Notes under the pieces: model-generated
Database searches by the model: none
Seen by the model: the letters and a program-made list of their open reading frames with translations, nothing else
What the model was told of the DNA's origin: nothing
Assembly (NCBI GenBank): GCA_016716135.1
Contig: JADJWX010000030.1
Span: 1-64,000 of the forward strand
Length of the DNA: 64,000 bases
Reading direction: 5' to 3'
Source: Lewinellaceae bacterium
GTDB taxonomy: Bacteria > Bacteroidota > Bacteroidia > Chitinophagales > Saprospiraceae
Shown: positions 56,375 to 64,000 of the stretch, piece after piece
How positions within the stretch are numbered: position 1 is the stretch's first letter
Layout: each line of letters begins with the position of its first letter
Translations under genes and position numbers: made by a program

Positions 56375-56974
56375 ATGATACCTATCCGATTGTACCTGCT
56401 TTTCATCGTCGTGCTGGTGTTGTTCCAGGCCTGCGATGAATACGTTCCCGTACCCAAGCCGCGTGCTTATCCCAGGGTTATTTACCCGGAAAAAGCATAC
56501 CAGCCATTCGCCGAAAGCTATTGCGGCTTCACCTTCGATGTCCCGGCATATGCCGTTATTGAGCGCGACACAGCATTTTTTGACGAGCGCCCGGAAAGTG
56601 ATTGCTGGTTCAACATTGAAGTGCCTGAACTCAATGCTTCGATTCACTGCAGCTACTACCCGGTAACGAGCCGCGCACGCCTCGACGAACTGGTGCAGGA
56701 CGCATTCACCATGGCACAAAAGCACAACATCAAGGCCAATTACATCGAAGAAATTCCAGTACACCGGGAAGCCGAGCGCGTACATGGCATCGTTTTCAAT
56801 ATTGAAGGCGCCACGGCTTCTTCCTACCAGTTTTTCCTGACCGATTCGACGAAAAACTTCCTGCGCGGCGCCCTTTACTTCAATACCCAGGCCCGGCCCG
56901 ATTCGCTGGCGCCGGTGCAGGCATTCATGCAGGAAGATGTGAACCGGCTTGTGTCGAGTTTGACATGGAAATGA
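56375..56974 (+). CDS. gldD: Gliding motility lipoprotein GldD
   Basis: 199 residues. Lipoprotein signal MIPIRLYLLFIVVLVLFQAC, then the GldD pattern VPVPKPRAYPRVIYPEKAYQPF, CGFTFDVPAYAVIERD, CWFNIEVPELNASIHCSYYP and the C-terminal FLRGALYFNTQARPDSLAPV. GldD is a Bacteroidota-specific lipoprotein needed for gliding and type IX secretion. Its presence agrees with the T9SS cargo proteins seen elsewhere in the window. The start at 56375 is chosen for the lipobox. Confidence 0.9.
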   Translation: MIPIRLYLLFIVVLVLFQACDEYVPVPKPRAYPRVIYPEKAYQPFAESYCGFTFDVPAYAVIERDTAFFDERPESDCWFNIEVPELNASIHCSYYPVTSRARLDELVQDAFTMAQKHNIKANYIEEIPVHREAERVHGIVFNIEGATASSYQFFLTDSTKNFLRGALYFNTQARPDSLAPVQAFMQEDVNRLVSSLTWK

Positions 56975-57510
56975 CGGCTGTTTACGTTCCGGCATTTCAC
57001 CTGGCATAACCGGCTTTTGTCATTCCGCGATACCTTCTCCTACCTGGGAAACCTGATTCCACACACCATTATCGCTTTCTACCTTGGCGTCACGCCGGTT
57101 TCGCTATCCAGATTGCGCAAAGAATTAGCCGGCAAGTGAACGACTCCGTTCCAGTTCTTATCAATTGATAATGGAAGTGCCCTTCCGGGTCCTACAGATT
57201 TGCATTAAAATTCGATAGTTATGAAAACGCGGCATGCTCTTAGTCATCCGATGACTTCGCCTTTGTTTTTTTTGCAAACCAATTTCCGGCGGTACAATTC
57301 AAAATCACCCGCGTGCATGATCCCGGTTCTTGCCGGTTGGAGGGGGCTTATTGAACATTAAGCCCCATTATAGATTAAAACCTGCAGGGTATATCCCATC
57401 AGGTATGGATGCAATAACGGAAGCGCCCGTCAGTATTTGACATTCCGGCTCAGCTAGCGGAGTGAAAAATGCGGATGGGCGCTTTATTTTTTTCAATAAA
57501 ACAAATAAAA
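56975..57510. other. Intergenic region with a Crp/Fnr remnant
   Basis: About 535 bp between gldD and the phospholipase gene. It holds the gene fragment at 57021-57139; the rest (57140-57510) shows no gene or clear repeat. A long T run at 57266-57276 has no strong stem before it. Confidence 0.5.
57021..57139 (+). pseudogene. C-terminal fragment of a Crp/Fnr-family regulator
   Basis: One frame reads FRDTFSYLGNLIPHTIIAFY then LGVTPVSLSRLRKELAGK-stop (TGA 57137-57139). The part IIAFYLGVTPVSLSRLRKEL is the recognition-helix end of the Crp/Fnr helix-turn-helix found in many Bacteroidota. No cyclic-nucleotide domain or start codon precedes it, so it is a decayed remnant. Confidence 0.65.
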
Positions 57511-58686
57511 ATGAAGACTCTGAAATGGATACTCGTCTCAGCGATCTTCCTTTTCGCGGCAAGTGCCTGCCGCGAAAGCGTCGACGACTGTGCCTACCAG
57601 GGCAATTTTTTAAAAATCAATCAATACCAGGTATTGGCAAGCCACAACAGCTACCGCTTGCGTACATACGACCCTATTCTGCAATTTATGTACGCCAACC
57701 CGCAATTGCTGCCTCCGGACTTCAACCCCGACGATTGGGATTACTCCCACGTTGCCCTGGAGGAACAGTTTAGCAACTACGGGATACGCAGCATTGAAAT
57801 TGACGTGTACGACGACCCTGACGGCGGACTGTTTTACAATCGCATGGGATTATTTGTACTGGGCATGCCTTTCGAATCGGGCGAACCGGCTTTGCTGGAA
57901 CCAGGGCTGAAGGTGTTGCATGTACCCGACCTGGATTATCAGACGCATTACCTGACTTTTAAACAGACATTGCAAGCCGTAAAAAACTGGTCGGAGCGCC
58001 ACTATGACCACCTGCCGATCGTGATCCAGATCGAGCCCAAAGAAGATAATATTTATGAATTGATGGGCCCGCCTTTTACAAATACGAAAGCGTTCACAAA
58101 AACATCATTGGGTACCATCGATCAGGAGATCCGGGCTGTTTTTGGCGCTGACCTGCCGGGGGTGATTACGCCTGACGACATTCGTGGAAATTATTCCAGC
58201 CTGAACGAGGCCGTACAACACAATGCCTGGCCCGAACTGATACTGGCAAGGGGCAAAGTTATTTTCGTAATGGACGGTTCCGGCAATGAAACTGCCGATT
58301 ACCTCGACGGGCACCCGTCGCTGGCCAACCGCGCCATGTTTGTGTATGCCGAACCGGGTAAGCCGGAAGCGGCTTTCTTGAAGTATGAAGACCCGCGCGA
58401 CTTTGTTGGCGAAATCCAAAACTATGTCGCCAAGGGGTATATGATCCGTACCCGCGCCGATGCCGATACCCGGGAAGCACGAACGGGCGATGTCACCCGC
58501 AGGGAGGCAGCCTTTGCCAGTGGCGCCCAAATCATTTCGACAGATTATTACCGCCCCGATCCGCGTGGCTTCATGGGGCCGGGCTGGACTACCTATTGTG
58601 TAAAAATGCCGGCAGGGATCATTGCCCTGCCCAACCCGGTGAACGCGCCGGCAACTGCGTTTGATTGCCCGATCGGAGAGTATTGA
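57511..58686 (+). CDS. Ca2+-dependent phosphatidylinositol-specific phospholipase C-like lipoprotein
   Basis: About 391 residues. Lipoprotein signal MKTLKWILVSAIFLFAASAC. The catalytic domain shows VLASHNSYR (first His), IRSIEIDVYDDPDG (calcium-binding Glu/Asp), VLHVPDLDYQTHY (second His), DHLPIVIQIEPKE and GAQIISTDYYRPDP. These match the PI-PLC-C1-like Ca-dependent family found in Bacteroidota and Actinobacteria. It would cleave phosphoinositide-type or related phosphodiesters outside the inner membrane; the substrate is unknown. The start at 57511 is selected for the lipobox and follows an A-rich stretch. Confidence 0.85.
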   Translation: MKTLKWILVSAIFLFAASACRESVDDCAYQGNFLKINQYQVLASHNSYRLRTYDPILQFMYANPQLLPPDFNPDDWDYSHVALEEQFSNYGIRSIEIDVYDDPDGGLFYNRMGLFVLGMPFESGEPALLEPGLKVLHVPDLDYQTHYLTFKQTLQAVKNWSERHYDHLPIVIQIEPKEDNIYELMGPPFTNTKAFTKTSLGTIDQEIRAVFGADLPGVITPDDIRGNYSSLNEAVQHNAWPELILARGKVIFVMDGSGNETADYLDGHPSLANRAMFVYAEPGKPEAAFLKYEDPRDFVGEIQNYVAKGYMIRTRADADTREARTGDVTRREAAFASGAQIISTDYYRPDPRGFMGPGWTTYCVKMPAGIIALPNPVNAPATAFDCPIGEY

Positions 58687-58696
58687 TTTGTGCGGC

Positions 58697-58761
58697 AGTG
58701 AGGCGGTGACTTGGGATCCAAGTGCGGCAGTGAGGCGGTGACTTGAAGTCACCGCCTCACT
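58697..58761. repeat. REP-like palindrome, one and a half copies
   Basis: A half unit AGTGAGGCGGTGACT at 58697-58711 ends in a GGGATCC stretch, then a complete AGTGAGGCGGTGACT-TGA-AGTCACCGCCTCACT unit occupies 58729-58761. It is located between convergent genes (phospholipase and methyltransferase). Confidence 0.9.
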
Positions 58762-58769
58762 TGGACTAC

Positions 58770-59546
58770 TCAATTCTTCCTGCACCGGATGTGCAAAAAA
58801 TAGGACACCACCTGCGCGTCCTGCAGGCTTGGAAATTGGGCAACCGTTGCGTCTGAGGGGCGCGGCTCCTGAAAATGATCGAGCATAAAGCCCGTATCGA
58901 GCAGCATATTCAACCACTGGCTGAGGGTGAACGTGTAGCGCGGGATCACAAATTTCGGCCAGCGGGCTTTTTCCGCAGGCGGCGCAGCGCCGAAGATCCA
59001 CTCCTCCAGTTCGCCTTTGAGGTTTTTGAAATAATCGCCCACCTCGATGGCGTAGGTGCGGCCGTCGGTGTCGCGCAGGTTTCGACGGTGTGGCGTGTCG
59101 AAGCAGGGGTGTGTGATGGAAAACTGGAAAAAACCGCCCGGGCGCAGCACCCGGTAGGCTTCGGAAAAAGCGGTGGCCACGTCGGGCACATCCATCATGC
59201 ACATAAAACTGGTGGCAAAATCAAAACCGGCATCGGCAAATGGCAGGGCCGCAGCGTCAGCCACCCGGTATTCGATGCCCAAGGGTTGCTCGCGCTCGGT
59301 TTGCTGTGCATTTTGAATAAAGATTTCAGCCACATCAATCGCGGCCATCTGCGCGCCCCGGCCGGCCAGCAGGCGGGTGTTGTGGCCTTCGCCGCAGCCA
59401 ATGTCAAGGCCGCGCAGGCCGGCGATATCGGGCAGGATGGCCAGAAAATTCGGGGTGTTGAGTTGATCGCGGTATACGTCGTAACCGGCGCGGGTGAGGG
59501 CGGTCCAGGCGGGGGCGTTTTGGTTCCAGTAGTTGGTAGTGGGCAT
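58770..59546 (-). CDS. Class I SAM-dependent methyltransferase
   Basis: 258 residues, cytoplasmic. Motif I GLDIGCGEGHNTRLLAGRG (~residues 44-62), acidic end of strand 2 (MAAIDVAE), YRVADAAALPFADAGFD (motif II/III) and VLRPGGFFQFSITHPCF (motif after strand 5) define a Methyltransf_11-type enzyme. The substrate is unknown; small-molecule methyltransferases of this form are common. It is followed, in the opposite orientation, by the repeat at 58697-58761. Confidence 0.9.
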   Translation of the reverse strand: MPTTNYWNQNAPAWTALTRAGYDVYRDQLNTPNFLAILPDIAGLRGLDIGCGEGHNTRLLAGRGAQMAAIDVAEIFIQNAQQTEREQPLGIEYRVADAAALPFADAGFDFATSFMCMMDVPDVATAFSEAYRVLRPGGFFQFSITHPCFDTPHRRNLRDTDGRTYAIEVGDYFKNLKGELEEWIFGAAPPAEKARWPKFVIPRYTFTLSQWLNMLLDTGFMLDHFQEPRPSDATVAQFPSLQDAQVVSYFLHIRCRKN

Positions 59547-59579
59547 GGTGTGGGTAAGATTTACAGTTTAGCAGCGTGG

Positions 59580-59993
59580 TTACTTGTTGTGATCTCCGGG
59601 AGCAGAATTGCGGTAGGCCGTTTTTAGTTCCACCATTGCCAGAAAAATCACGATGATTATTTCAAGCATAAAATAGAACAATCCGGGTGCTCTGAGTTTT
59701 TCAAAAAAAACAAGCAATAAACTCAACGTAAGGCAACAATACAACAAGTTGGCAATGGCAATAATCTTCAGACTCAGCCTCCAATTTCCAGGCTTGCGTA
59801 AAAAACAGTAGGACGAGTGAACAAAAAAAACAAACGCCAAAAATGCCAGCACATAAAGCACGCGCCCCGGCATGCCGAATGTCGCTTCGAATGCCGGAAG
59901 CACAATGCCCAGCATAACCGTTGAGAGTAATGCACCTGCGGCGTCCAGTAAAACGAGATTTTGTGACGAGAGGGCTATTTTTTGATTGGACAT
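59580..59993 (-). CDS. Small four-helix membrane protein, unknown
   Basis: 137 residues with four hydrophobic segments (about 16-37, 44-62, 74-97 and 103-122). No named family recognised. It lies 33 bp upstream of the methyltransferase gene in the same direction, so the two may be co-transcribed. It is divergent from the ABC-F gene with about 170 bp between. Confidence 0.6.
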   Translation of the reverse strand: MSNQKIALSSQNLVLLDAAGALLSTVMLGIVLPAFEATFGMPGRVLYVLAFLAFVFFVHSSYCFLRKPGNWRLSLKIIAIANLLYCCLTLSLLLVFFEKLRAPGLFYFMLEIIIVIFLAMVELKTAYRNSAPGDHNK

Positions 59994-60149
59994 ATTTTTA
60001 CGACGGATGTGCGTTAAAAAAATGTCGCAATATACCGCAATTGCCGGCGGGCGGGCTTCCCGGACCAGGGGCCGGCAGTTCCCGAATGTTTATCGCTCCG
60101 ACAACCAGAAACCTTCAAAGCCTTCAACCCAAAAAACCCCGAATCGGCT

Positions 60150-60157
60150 TACCTTTG
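60150..60157 (+). promoter_or_regulatory. Bacteroidetes -7 box for ABC-F gene
   Basis: TACCTTTG lies eight bases before the ATG at 60166. This places initiation almost at the start codon and favours that ATG over the longer upstream frame. Confidence 0.45.
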
Positions 60158-60165
60158 CGCCCGCT

Positions 60166-62088
60166 ATGCTAACCCTCTCCAACATTTTTGTGAAATACGG
60201 CAACCGGACGCTGCTCGACAGCGTGAATCTGGTCGTCAAACCCGGCGAACGCATCGGTCTCGTTGGCCGCAACGGCGCAGGCAAATCCACCCTGCTCAAA
60301 ATTATCGCCGAGGACATGTCGCCTCATGAAGGTGAAGTGGTCAAACCCACACACTTTACCGTTGGCTACCTGCACCAGGACATGCTCCTGCCCAAGGGCA
60401 AAACCGTGCTCGACGAAACCATGACCGCCTTCGCCGAAGTACTGGCACTGGAAAAACAACTGCACGATATTCAGGAACAACTCGCCACCCGCGAAGACTA
60501 CGAATCGGAGGCCTACCACGATCTGATCGAAAAAATGGGCGACATATCCGAGCACCTGCACCACCTCGGCCATGCCACTACGCAGGCCGATGTTGAGCGG
60601 GTACTCCATGGGCTCGGATTCCAGCATAGCGACATGGACCGGCTTACCGACGAGTTCTCCGGGGGCTGGCAAATGCGCATCGAACTGGCCAAGATCCTGC
60701 TGCGCCAACCCGACCTCATCCTGCTCGACGAACCGACCAACCACCTCGACATCGAAAGTATCCTCTGGCTCGAAGACTGGCTCGACCGGTACCCTGGCAT
60801 GGCTATCGTCATCAGCCACGACCGGCGCTTCCTCGACAACGTGACCAACCGCACGGTCGAGATCATGCTGGGCCGGCTCGAAGATTACAAAGCCGCTTAC
60901 TCCAAATATGTGGAACTCAGCGCCGAACGCCGCGAACGCATGCAGGCTGCCTACGAAAATCAGCAACGGGTAATCGCCGACCGCGAACGGACCATCAACC
61001 GCTTCATGGCCAAAGCCACCAAAACCAAAATGGCCCAAAGCATGAAGAAACAGCTCGACAAAATGGAGCGCATCGAAGTGGAAGGCGTAGACAGTACGGT
61101 CATGAAACTGCGCTTCCCCAACGCACCGCGCTCGGGCGAGGTGGTCGCCGAGGTGAAAAACCTGAGCAAGCGCTACGGCACCATTAAAGTGCTCGACAAG
61201 GTCAATTTTCAACTCCTGCGTGGCGAGCGCGTAGCCTTCGTCGGTCAAAACGGCCAGGGCAAAACCACGCTGGCCAAGATCATGGTCGCCGGCGAACCGG
61301 CTACCGACGGCCAGGCAACACTGGGGCACAACGTTTCCATCGGCTACTACGCACAAAACCAGGCCGAAACCCTCGACCCCAAACTCACGCTGTTGGAAAC
61401 CATGGAAAAATACAGTCCGGAAGACATGCGCACCAAACTGCGCAGCATTCTCGGCGGTTTCCTGTTCAGCGGCGAAGATGTGGATAAAAAAGTGGTGGCA
61501 CTTTCCGGCGGCGAGCGCGCGCGCCTGGCCCTGGCTTGCATGTTGCTGCGCCCCTTCAACTTTTTGGTGCTCGATGAGCCGACCAACCACCTCGACATGC
61601 TGTCCAAAGATGTGCTCAAACAAGCGCTGCTCGATTTCAACGGCACCCTGCTGGTCGTCAGTCACGACCGGGAATTCCTCAGCGGCCTGAGTACCCGCAC
61701 CATTGAATTCCGCGACCATAAGCTCAGGGAATACCTCGGCGATGTAAATTATTTCCTGGAAAAACGCCGCCTGGACAATATGCGGCAGGTGGAAATGCGC
61801 ACCACGCCAACCGCGCAACAGCCAACCGGCAACGGCCAACAAACTGCCGAACAAAACAGCAACTTGTCGCCTGAAGAAAAAAAACAACTGCAACGCACCG
61901 TGCAACGCAGCGAACGCCGGATCACCGAGCTCGAAACCGAGATCAAAAAAATGGAGTTGAAAATGGGCGAACCCGATTTTTACAATAAACCGGACGCACA
62001 GGAAGTGCTGAAAAAGTACGACGCCAGTCAGGCCGAACTGAAAACCGTGTACGCGGAGTGGGAAGCGGCGGTGGAGCAGTTGAGCTAA
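60166..62088 (+). CDS. ABC-F family ATPase
   Basis: 640 residues, soluble, two nucleotide-binding domains. First: GLVGRNGAGKSTLLK, DEFSGGWQMRIELAKILL, LLDEPTNHLD. Second: AFVGQNGQGKTTLAK, LSGGERARLALACMLL, LDEPTNHLDM. The linker between them is highly charged (RMQAAYENQQRVIADRERTI) and the C terminus is a Glu/Lys coiled coil (residues ~560-640), as in Uup/EttA-type ribosome-associated factors. No membrane segments. It acts in translation quality control or ribosome rescue; which paralogue is not determinable. The start at 60166 follows a close -7 box. Confidence 0.93.
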   Translation: MLTLSNIFVKYGNRTLLDSVNLVVKPGERIGLVGRNGAGKSTLLKIIAEDMSPHEGEVVKPTHFTVGYLHQDMLLPKGKTVLDETMTAFAEVLALEKQLHDIQEQLATREDYESEAYHDLIEKMGDISEHLHHLGHATTQADVERVLHGLGFQHSDMDRLTDEFSGGWQMRIELAKILLRQPDLILLDEPTNHLDIESILWLEDWLDRYPGMAIVISHDRRFLDNVTNRTVEIMLGRLEDYKAAYSKYVELSAERRERMQAAYENQQRVIADRERTINRFMAKATKTKMAQSMKKQLDKMERIEVEGVDSTVMKLRFPNAPRSGEVVAEVKNLSKRYGTIKVLDKVNFQLLRGERVAFVGQNGQGKTTLAKIMVAGEPATDGQATLGHNVSIGYYAQNQAETLDPKLTLLETMEKYSPEDMRTKLRSILGGFLFSGEDVDKKVVALSGGERARLALACMLLRPFNFLVLDEPTNHLDMLSKDVLKQALLDFNGTLLVVSHDREFLSGLSTRTIEFRDHKLREYLGDVNYFLEKRRLDNMRQVEMRTTPTAQQPTGNGQQTAEQNSNLSPEEKKQLQRTVQRSERRITELETEIKKMELKMGEPDFYNKPDAQEVLKKYDASQAELKTVYAEWEAAVEQLS

Positions 62089-62093
62089 TTTTC

Positions 62094-62256
62094 CCAGGGA
62101 TGAATCCCTGGGCTGATAATCCCTGGGCTGAGAACTGAGCTGAGAACCCCTGGGCTGAGAACCCCTGGGCTGAGAATCCCTGAGCTGAGAATCCCTGGGC
62201 TAATAATCCTTGGGCTGAGAATCCTGGGCTGAGAATTCCTGGGCTGAGAATCCCCG
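62094..62256 (+). repeat. 15 bp tandem repeat array
   Basis: About ten head-to-tail units of CCTGGGCTGAGAATC with single-base variants follow the ABC-F stop codon. The first unit forms the hairpin CCCAGGGATGAATCCCTGGG. A related hairpin, CCCAGCGATTCATCGCTGGG, lies at 62340-62359. Units are contiguous, so this is not a CRISPR array. Confidence 0.85.
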
Positions 62257-62395
62257 GAATATTAAGGCGGAAAAAGTGGTTTTACATTTTTTTAGCACAC
62301 CAAATTAAATTACCCGTTTTCATCGCTCAGTGATTCTTAGCCCAGCGATTCATCGCTGGGAAAAAGAAGGATATCATCAACGGAAAAACTCAAGT

Positions 62396-62932
62396 ATGCG
62401 CATTAACGATCTTTCCGCAAAACTCACCGCATTCGGCCTGGTCATCGCTTTTGGCGCCCTGATCTGGCTGTACACCCGCGAATTCCCGGTGTTTACCAAT
62501 ACCATTAATGCCGGCAGGTTGGTGCTCGGCGCGATGATCGCCGGCGCCCTGCTCGCTGCGGCAGCCCTGTATGCCTTCCGGAAACGTCTGCTGCCTTTGG
62601 ACCGGCATGTGCCGGAAATTGCTGTGACGGTGGTCTTTTCGGCCCTGTTTGCCCCGCTGTTTGCCAGCCTGCTCAACCGGGCCGGCGGGCCGATCGTGTA
62701 TCAATCGTTTGAATTTGTATCGGAAATACCCTACCTGTCCTCAAATTACGGCCTGTTGAAGGGCGAAAAGATCAAGCCGACCGGAATGCGGCTCCAGGTA
62801 AAGGAGGAGGGTAAACTGTACCGTTTCCAATACAAGAAACAGCCATACTTTCCAATTACGGAACCCGGCGAACAGATTTTATTGCCGATGCGAAAGGGCC
62901 TGCTGGGTTTTCGGATATTGCAGTTGAAGTAG
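62396..62932 (+). CDS. Membrane protein of unknown function
   Basis: 178 residues. Three hydrophobic segments (~10-28, 42-60 and 72-92) in the N-terminal half, then a soluble Lys/Arg-rich tail (IKPTGMRLQVKEEGKLYRFQYKKQPYFP) ending IRQ-like ILQLK. No named family recognised. The start at 62396 is preferred; the open frame upstream would translate the CCCAGCGATTCATCGCTGGG repeat. Confidence 0.65.
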   Translation: MRINDLSAKLTAFGLVIAFGALIWLYTREFPVFTNTINAGRLVLGAMIAGALLAAAALYAFRKRLLPLDRHVPEIAVTVVFSALFAPLFASLLNRAGGPIVYQSFEFVSEIPYLSSNYGLLKGEKIKPTGMRLQVKEEGKLYRFQYKKQPYFPITEPGEQILLPMRKGLLGFRILQLK

Positions 62933-63025
62933 ATTCTTTTACCACGGAGTGGCTTTACGCATCCTGCGCCTTCAGGTCGCAGAGCAAGAACCTGCGTAGC
63001 CAGGTAAACATTCGAGACCACGAAG

Positions 63026-64000
63026 CTATTTTTCCCATTTGATTTTATCTTCGGTTGATTCGGAAGATACCACCTTCAACTGACCTTCGGAATCCGCTAT
63101 GCTGACGGCCACCATGCAGTCGCCGGTCACGTTGGTCACCGTTCGCAGCATATCCAAAATGCGGTCGACGCCTAAAATAAGCGCAATGCCTGCGCTGGGC
63201 ACATGCACACTTTCCAGGATAATGATCAACATGATCACCCCGGCGCCGGGCACCGCCGCCGTACCGATAGACGCCATGACCGCCAGCAGCAGCACGTTGA
63301 GCTGATCGGCCAGGCTGAGGTCCATGCCGACTGCCTGTGCGATGAAAACCGTGGCTACTCCCTGGTAAAGTGCGGTGCCATCCATATTGATCGTCGCACC
63401 CAGGGGAAGCACAAAGGCGCTGATCTCCTCGGAAACCCCGAGTTTTTCTTCGCAACATTCAATGGTTACCGGTAGTGTGGCGCCGCTGCTGCTGGTGGAA
63501 AAAGCGACCAGTTGCGCTTTCCCGATGCCTTTGAAGAATTTAAAAACTTTCATTTTGCTGAAAAAACGCAACAGCAGGGGGTACACCCCCAACGTGTGCA
63601 ATGCCAGTCCGAAAACGACGGTCAGGCAATACACGCCGAGGGCGCCGAGCAGATCCAACAATTTTACCAGGTTGCCGTCGGAAACCTTGGTTATGGTATC
63701 GGCGATCAGCGCAAACACGCCGAGTGGGGCCATGAGCATGATCAGATCGACGAGGCGGATGGTGACATCGTTGATTCCGTGAAAAAAGTCGAGTATGGGT
63801 TTGGCGCGTTTTTCAGGCACTTGCAACAATCCAATGCCAAAAAAAATGGCAAAAAAGACAATTTGCAGCATGTTCCGGTTGTCGGATGCCGAATTAAAAA
63901 TATTATCCGGCACCATGTCGATCAACAGTTGCAGCGGACCGCGTTCACTTACATTTTGGGCCGCTTCCAGTCGGGCACTGGCGTTTTCACTGTAGGTTGC
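63026..64000 (-). CDS. DAACS dicarboxylate/amino acid:cation symporter (partial)
   Basis: C-terminal ~324 residues of a GltP/DctA-type symporter; the 5' end lies beyond the window and the frame remains open to base 64000. Signatures are STSSSGATLPVTIECCE (hairpin serine motif) and LGATINMDGTALYQGVATVFIAQ (N-M-D-G-T sodium/substrate motif), with GTAAVPGAGVIMLIIIL in HP2 and DRILDMLRTVTNVTGDC in the last helix. It imports glutamate/aspartate or C4-dicarboxylates with Na+ or H+. The short C-terminal tail (STEDKIKWEK) is charged. Confidence 0.93.
   Translation of the reverse strand, partial: ATYSENASARLEAAQNVSERGPLQLLIDMVPDNIFNSASDNRNMLQIVFFAIFFGIGLLQVPEKRAKPILDFFHGINDVTIRLVDLIMLMAPLGVFALIADTITKVSDGNLVKLLDLLGALGVYCLTVVFGLALHTLGVYPLLLRFFSKMKVFKFFKGIGKAQLVAFSTSSSGATLPVTIECCEEKLGVSEEISAFVLPLGATINMDGTALYQGVATVFIAQAVGMDLSLADQLNVLLLAVMASIGTAAVPGAGVIMLIIILESVHVPSAGIALILGVDRILDMLRTVTNVTGDCMVAVSIADSEGQLKVVSSESTEDKIKWEK

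Noticed and set aside
59808..59819. GTAGGACGAGTG inside the small membrane protein gene as a third copy of the coding palindrome
   Set aside because: Only about 11 bases match and no inverted arm is present, so chance similarity is likely.
60169..61905. 578-codon minus-strand frame opposite the ABC-F gene
   Set aside because: Antisense shadow; the His/Phe-rich composition mirrors ABC-F codons.
62094..62256. Possible CRISPR array
   Set aside because: Repeats are contiguous 15-mers with no unique spacers.

Overview
This 64 kb window looks like part of the chromosome of an uncultured or little-studied Bacteroidota, most likely a Saprospiraceae/Haliscomenobacter-type organism. The evidence is type IX secretion (T9SS) C-terminal sorting domains on several secreted proteins, the gliding lipoprotein GldD, PorT-like outer-membrane barrels, Bacteroidetes-type promoters (TAnnTTTG close to the ATG), Bacteroidetes-only families (DUF3109, Ca-dependent PI-PLC) and many dispersed palindromic repeats between genes. 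The family-level placement is inferred.

Layout. 0-4.4 kb: a frameshifted tyrosine recombinase, a heavily frameshifted GH127 beta-L-arabinofuranosidase and a small membrane protein. 4.4-5.25 kb: a gene-free nest of inverted repeats. 5.3-14.3 kb: an orphan lantibiotic-dehydratase-like protein carrying two in-frame palindromic insertions, two outer-membrane barrels, a dockerin/T9SS secreted protein, a DUF3109 protein with an XRE/ScfR-type regulator, and an AT-rich outer-membrane gene followed by the 3' tail of a group II intron. 14.5-16.15 kb: triosephosphate isomerase, then about 800 bp of palindromic or MITE-like DNA.

16.1-35.6 kb is the most coherent block: a minus-strand beta-1,3/1,6-glucan utilisation cluster read toward low coordinates, with its presumed regulator transcribed divergently. 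It encodes two surface proteins with repeated glycan-binding-type modules, lipoprotein GH16 and GH30 enzymes, a clan GH-A glycosidase fused to a probable outer-membrane beta-barrel, a GPH-family inner-membrane sugar symporter, two leaderless (cytoplasmic) GH17 enzymes and a ~1,146-residue GH94/GH149-like phosphorylase candidate. No SusC/SusD pair is present. The regulator has a beta-propeller, a Y_Y_Y domain, a membrane helix, a coiled coil and a LuxR-type helix-turn-helix, with no kinase. A consistent model is extracellular cleavage, outer-membrane passage through an unconventional route, symport across the inner membrane, and cytoplasmic hydrolysis or phosphorolysis.

35.6-64 kb is mostly ordinary core genome: a lipoprotein, DUF2461, a tail-protease-like S41 protein, a HerA/DUF853 ATPase, a small cytochrome c, a T9SS cargo protein, NAD synthetase, YidD, a PaaE-type ferredoxin reductase, an M48 protease, a complete RND efflux operon, tRNA-Met, a GH18 chitinase, a DNA/RNA nuclease, GldD, a PI-PLC, a methyltransferase, an ABC-F ATPase and a DAACS symporter cut by the window edge.

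Data quality matters here. At least ten genes are each split by one or more one- or two-base frame changes, and nearly all are repaired by adding back one base, often in a homopolymer. They include the essential tpiA. This points to residual sequencing/assembly indels at least as much as to gene decay, so split genes are annotated as whole loci.
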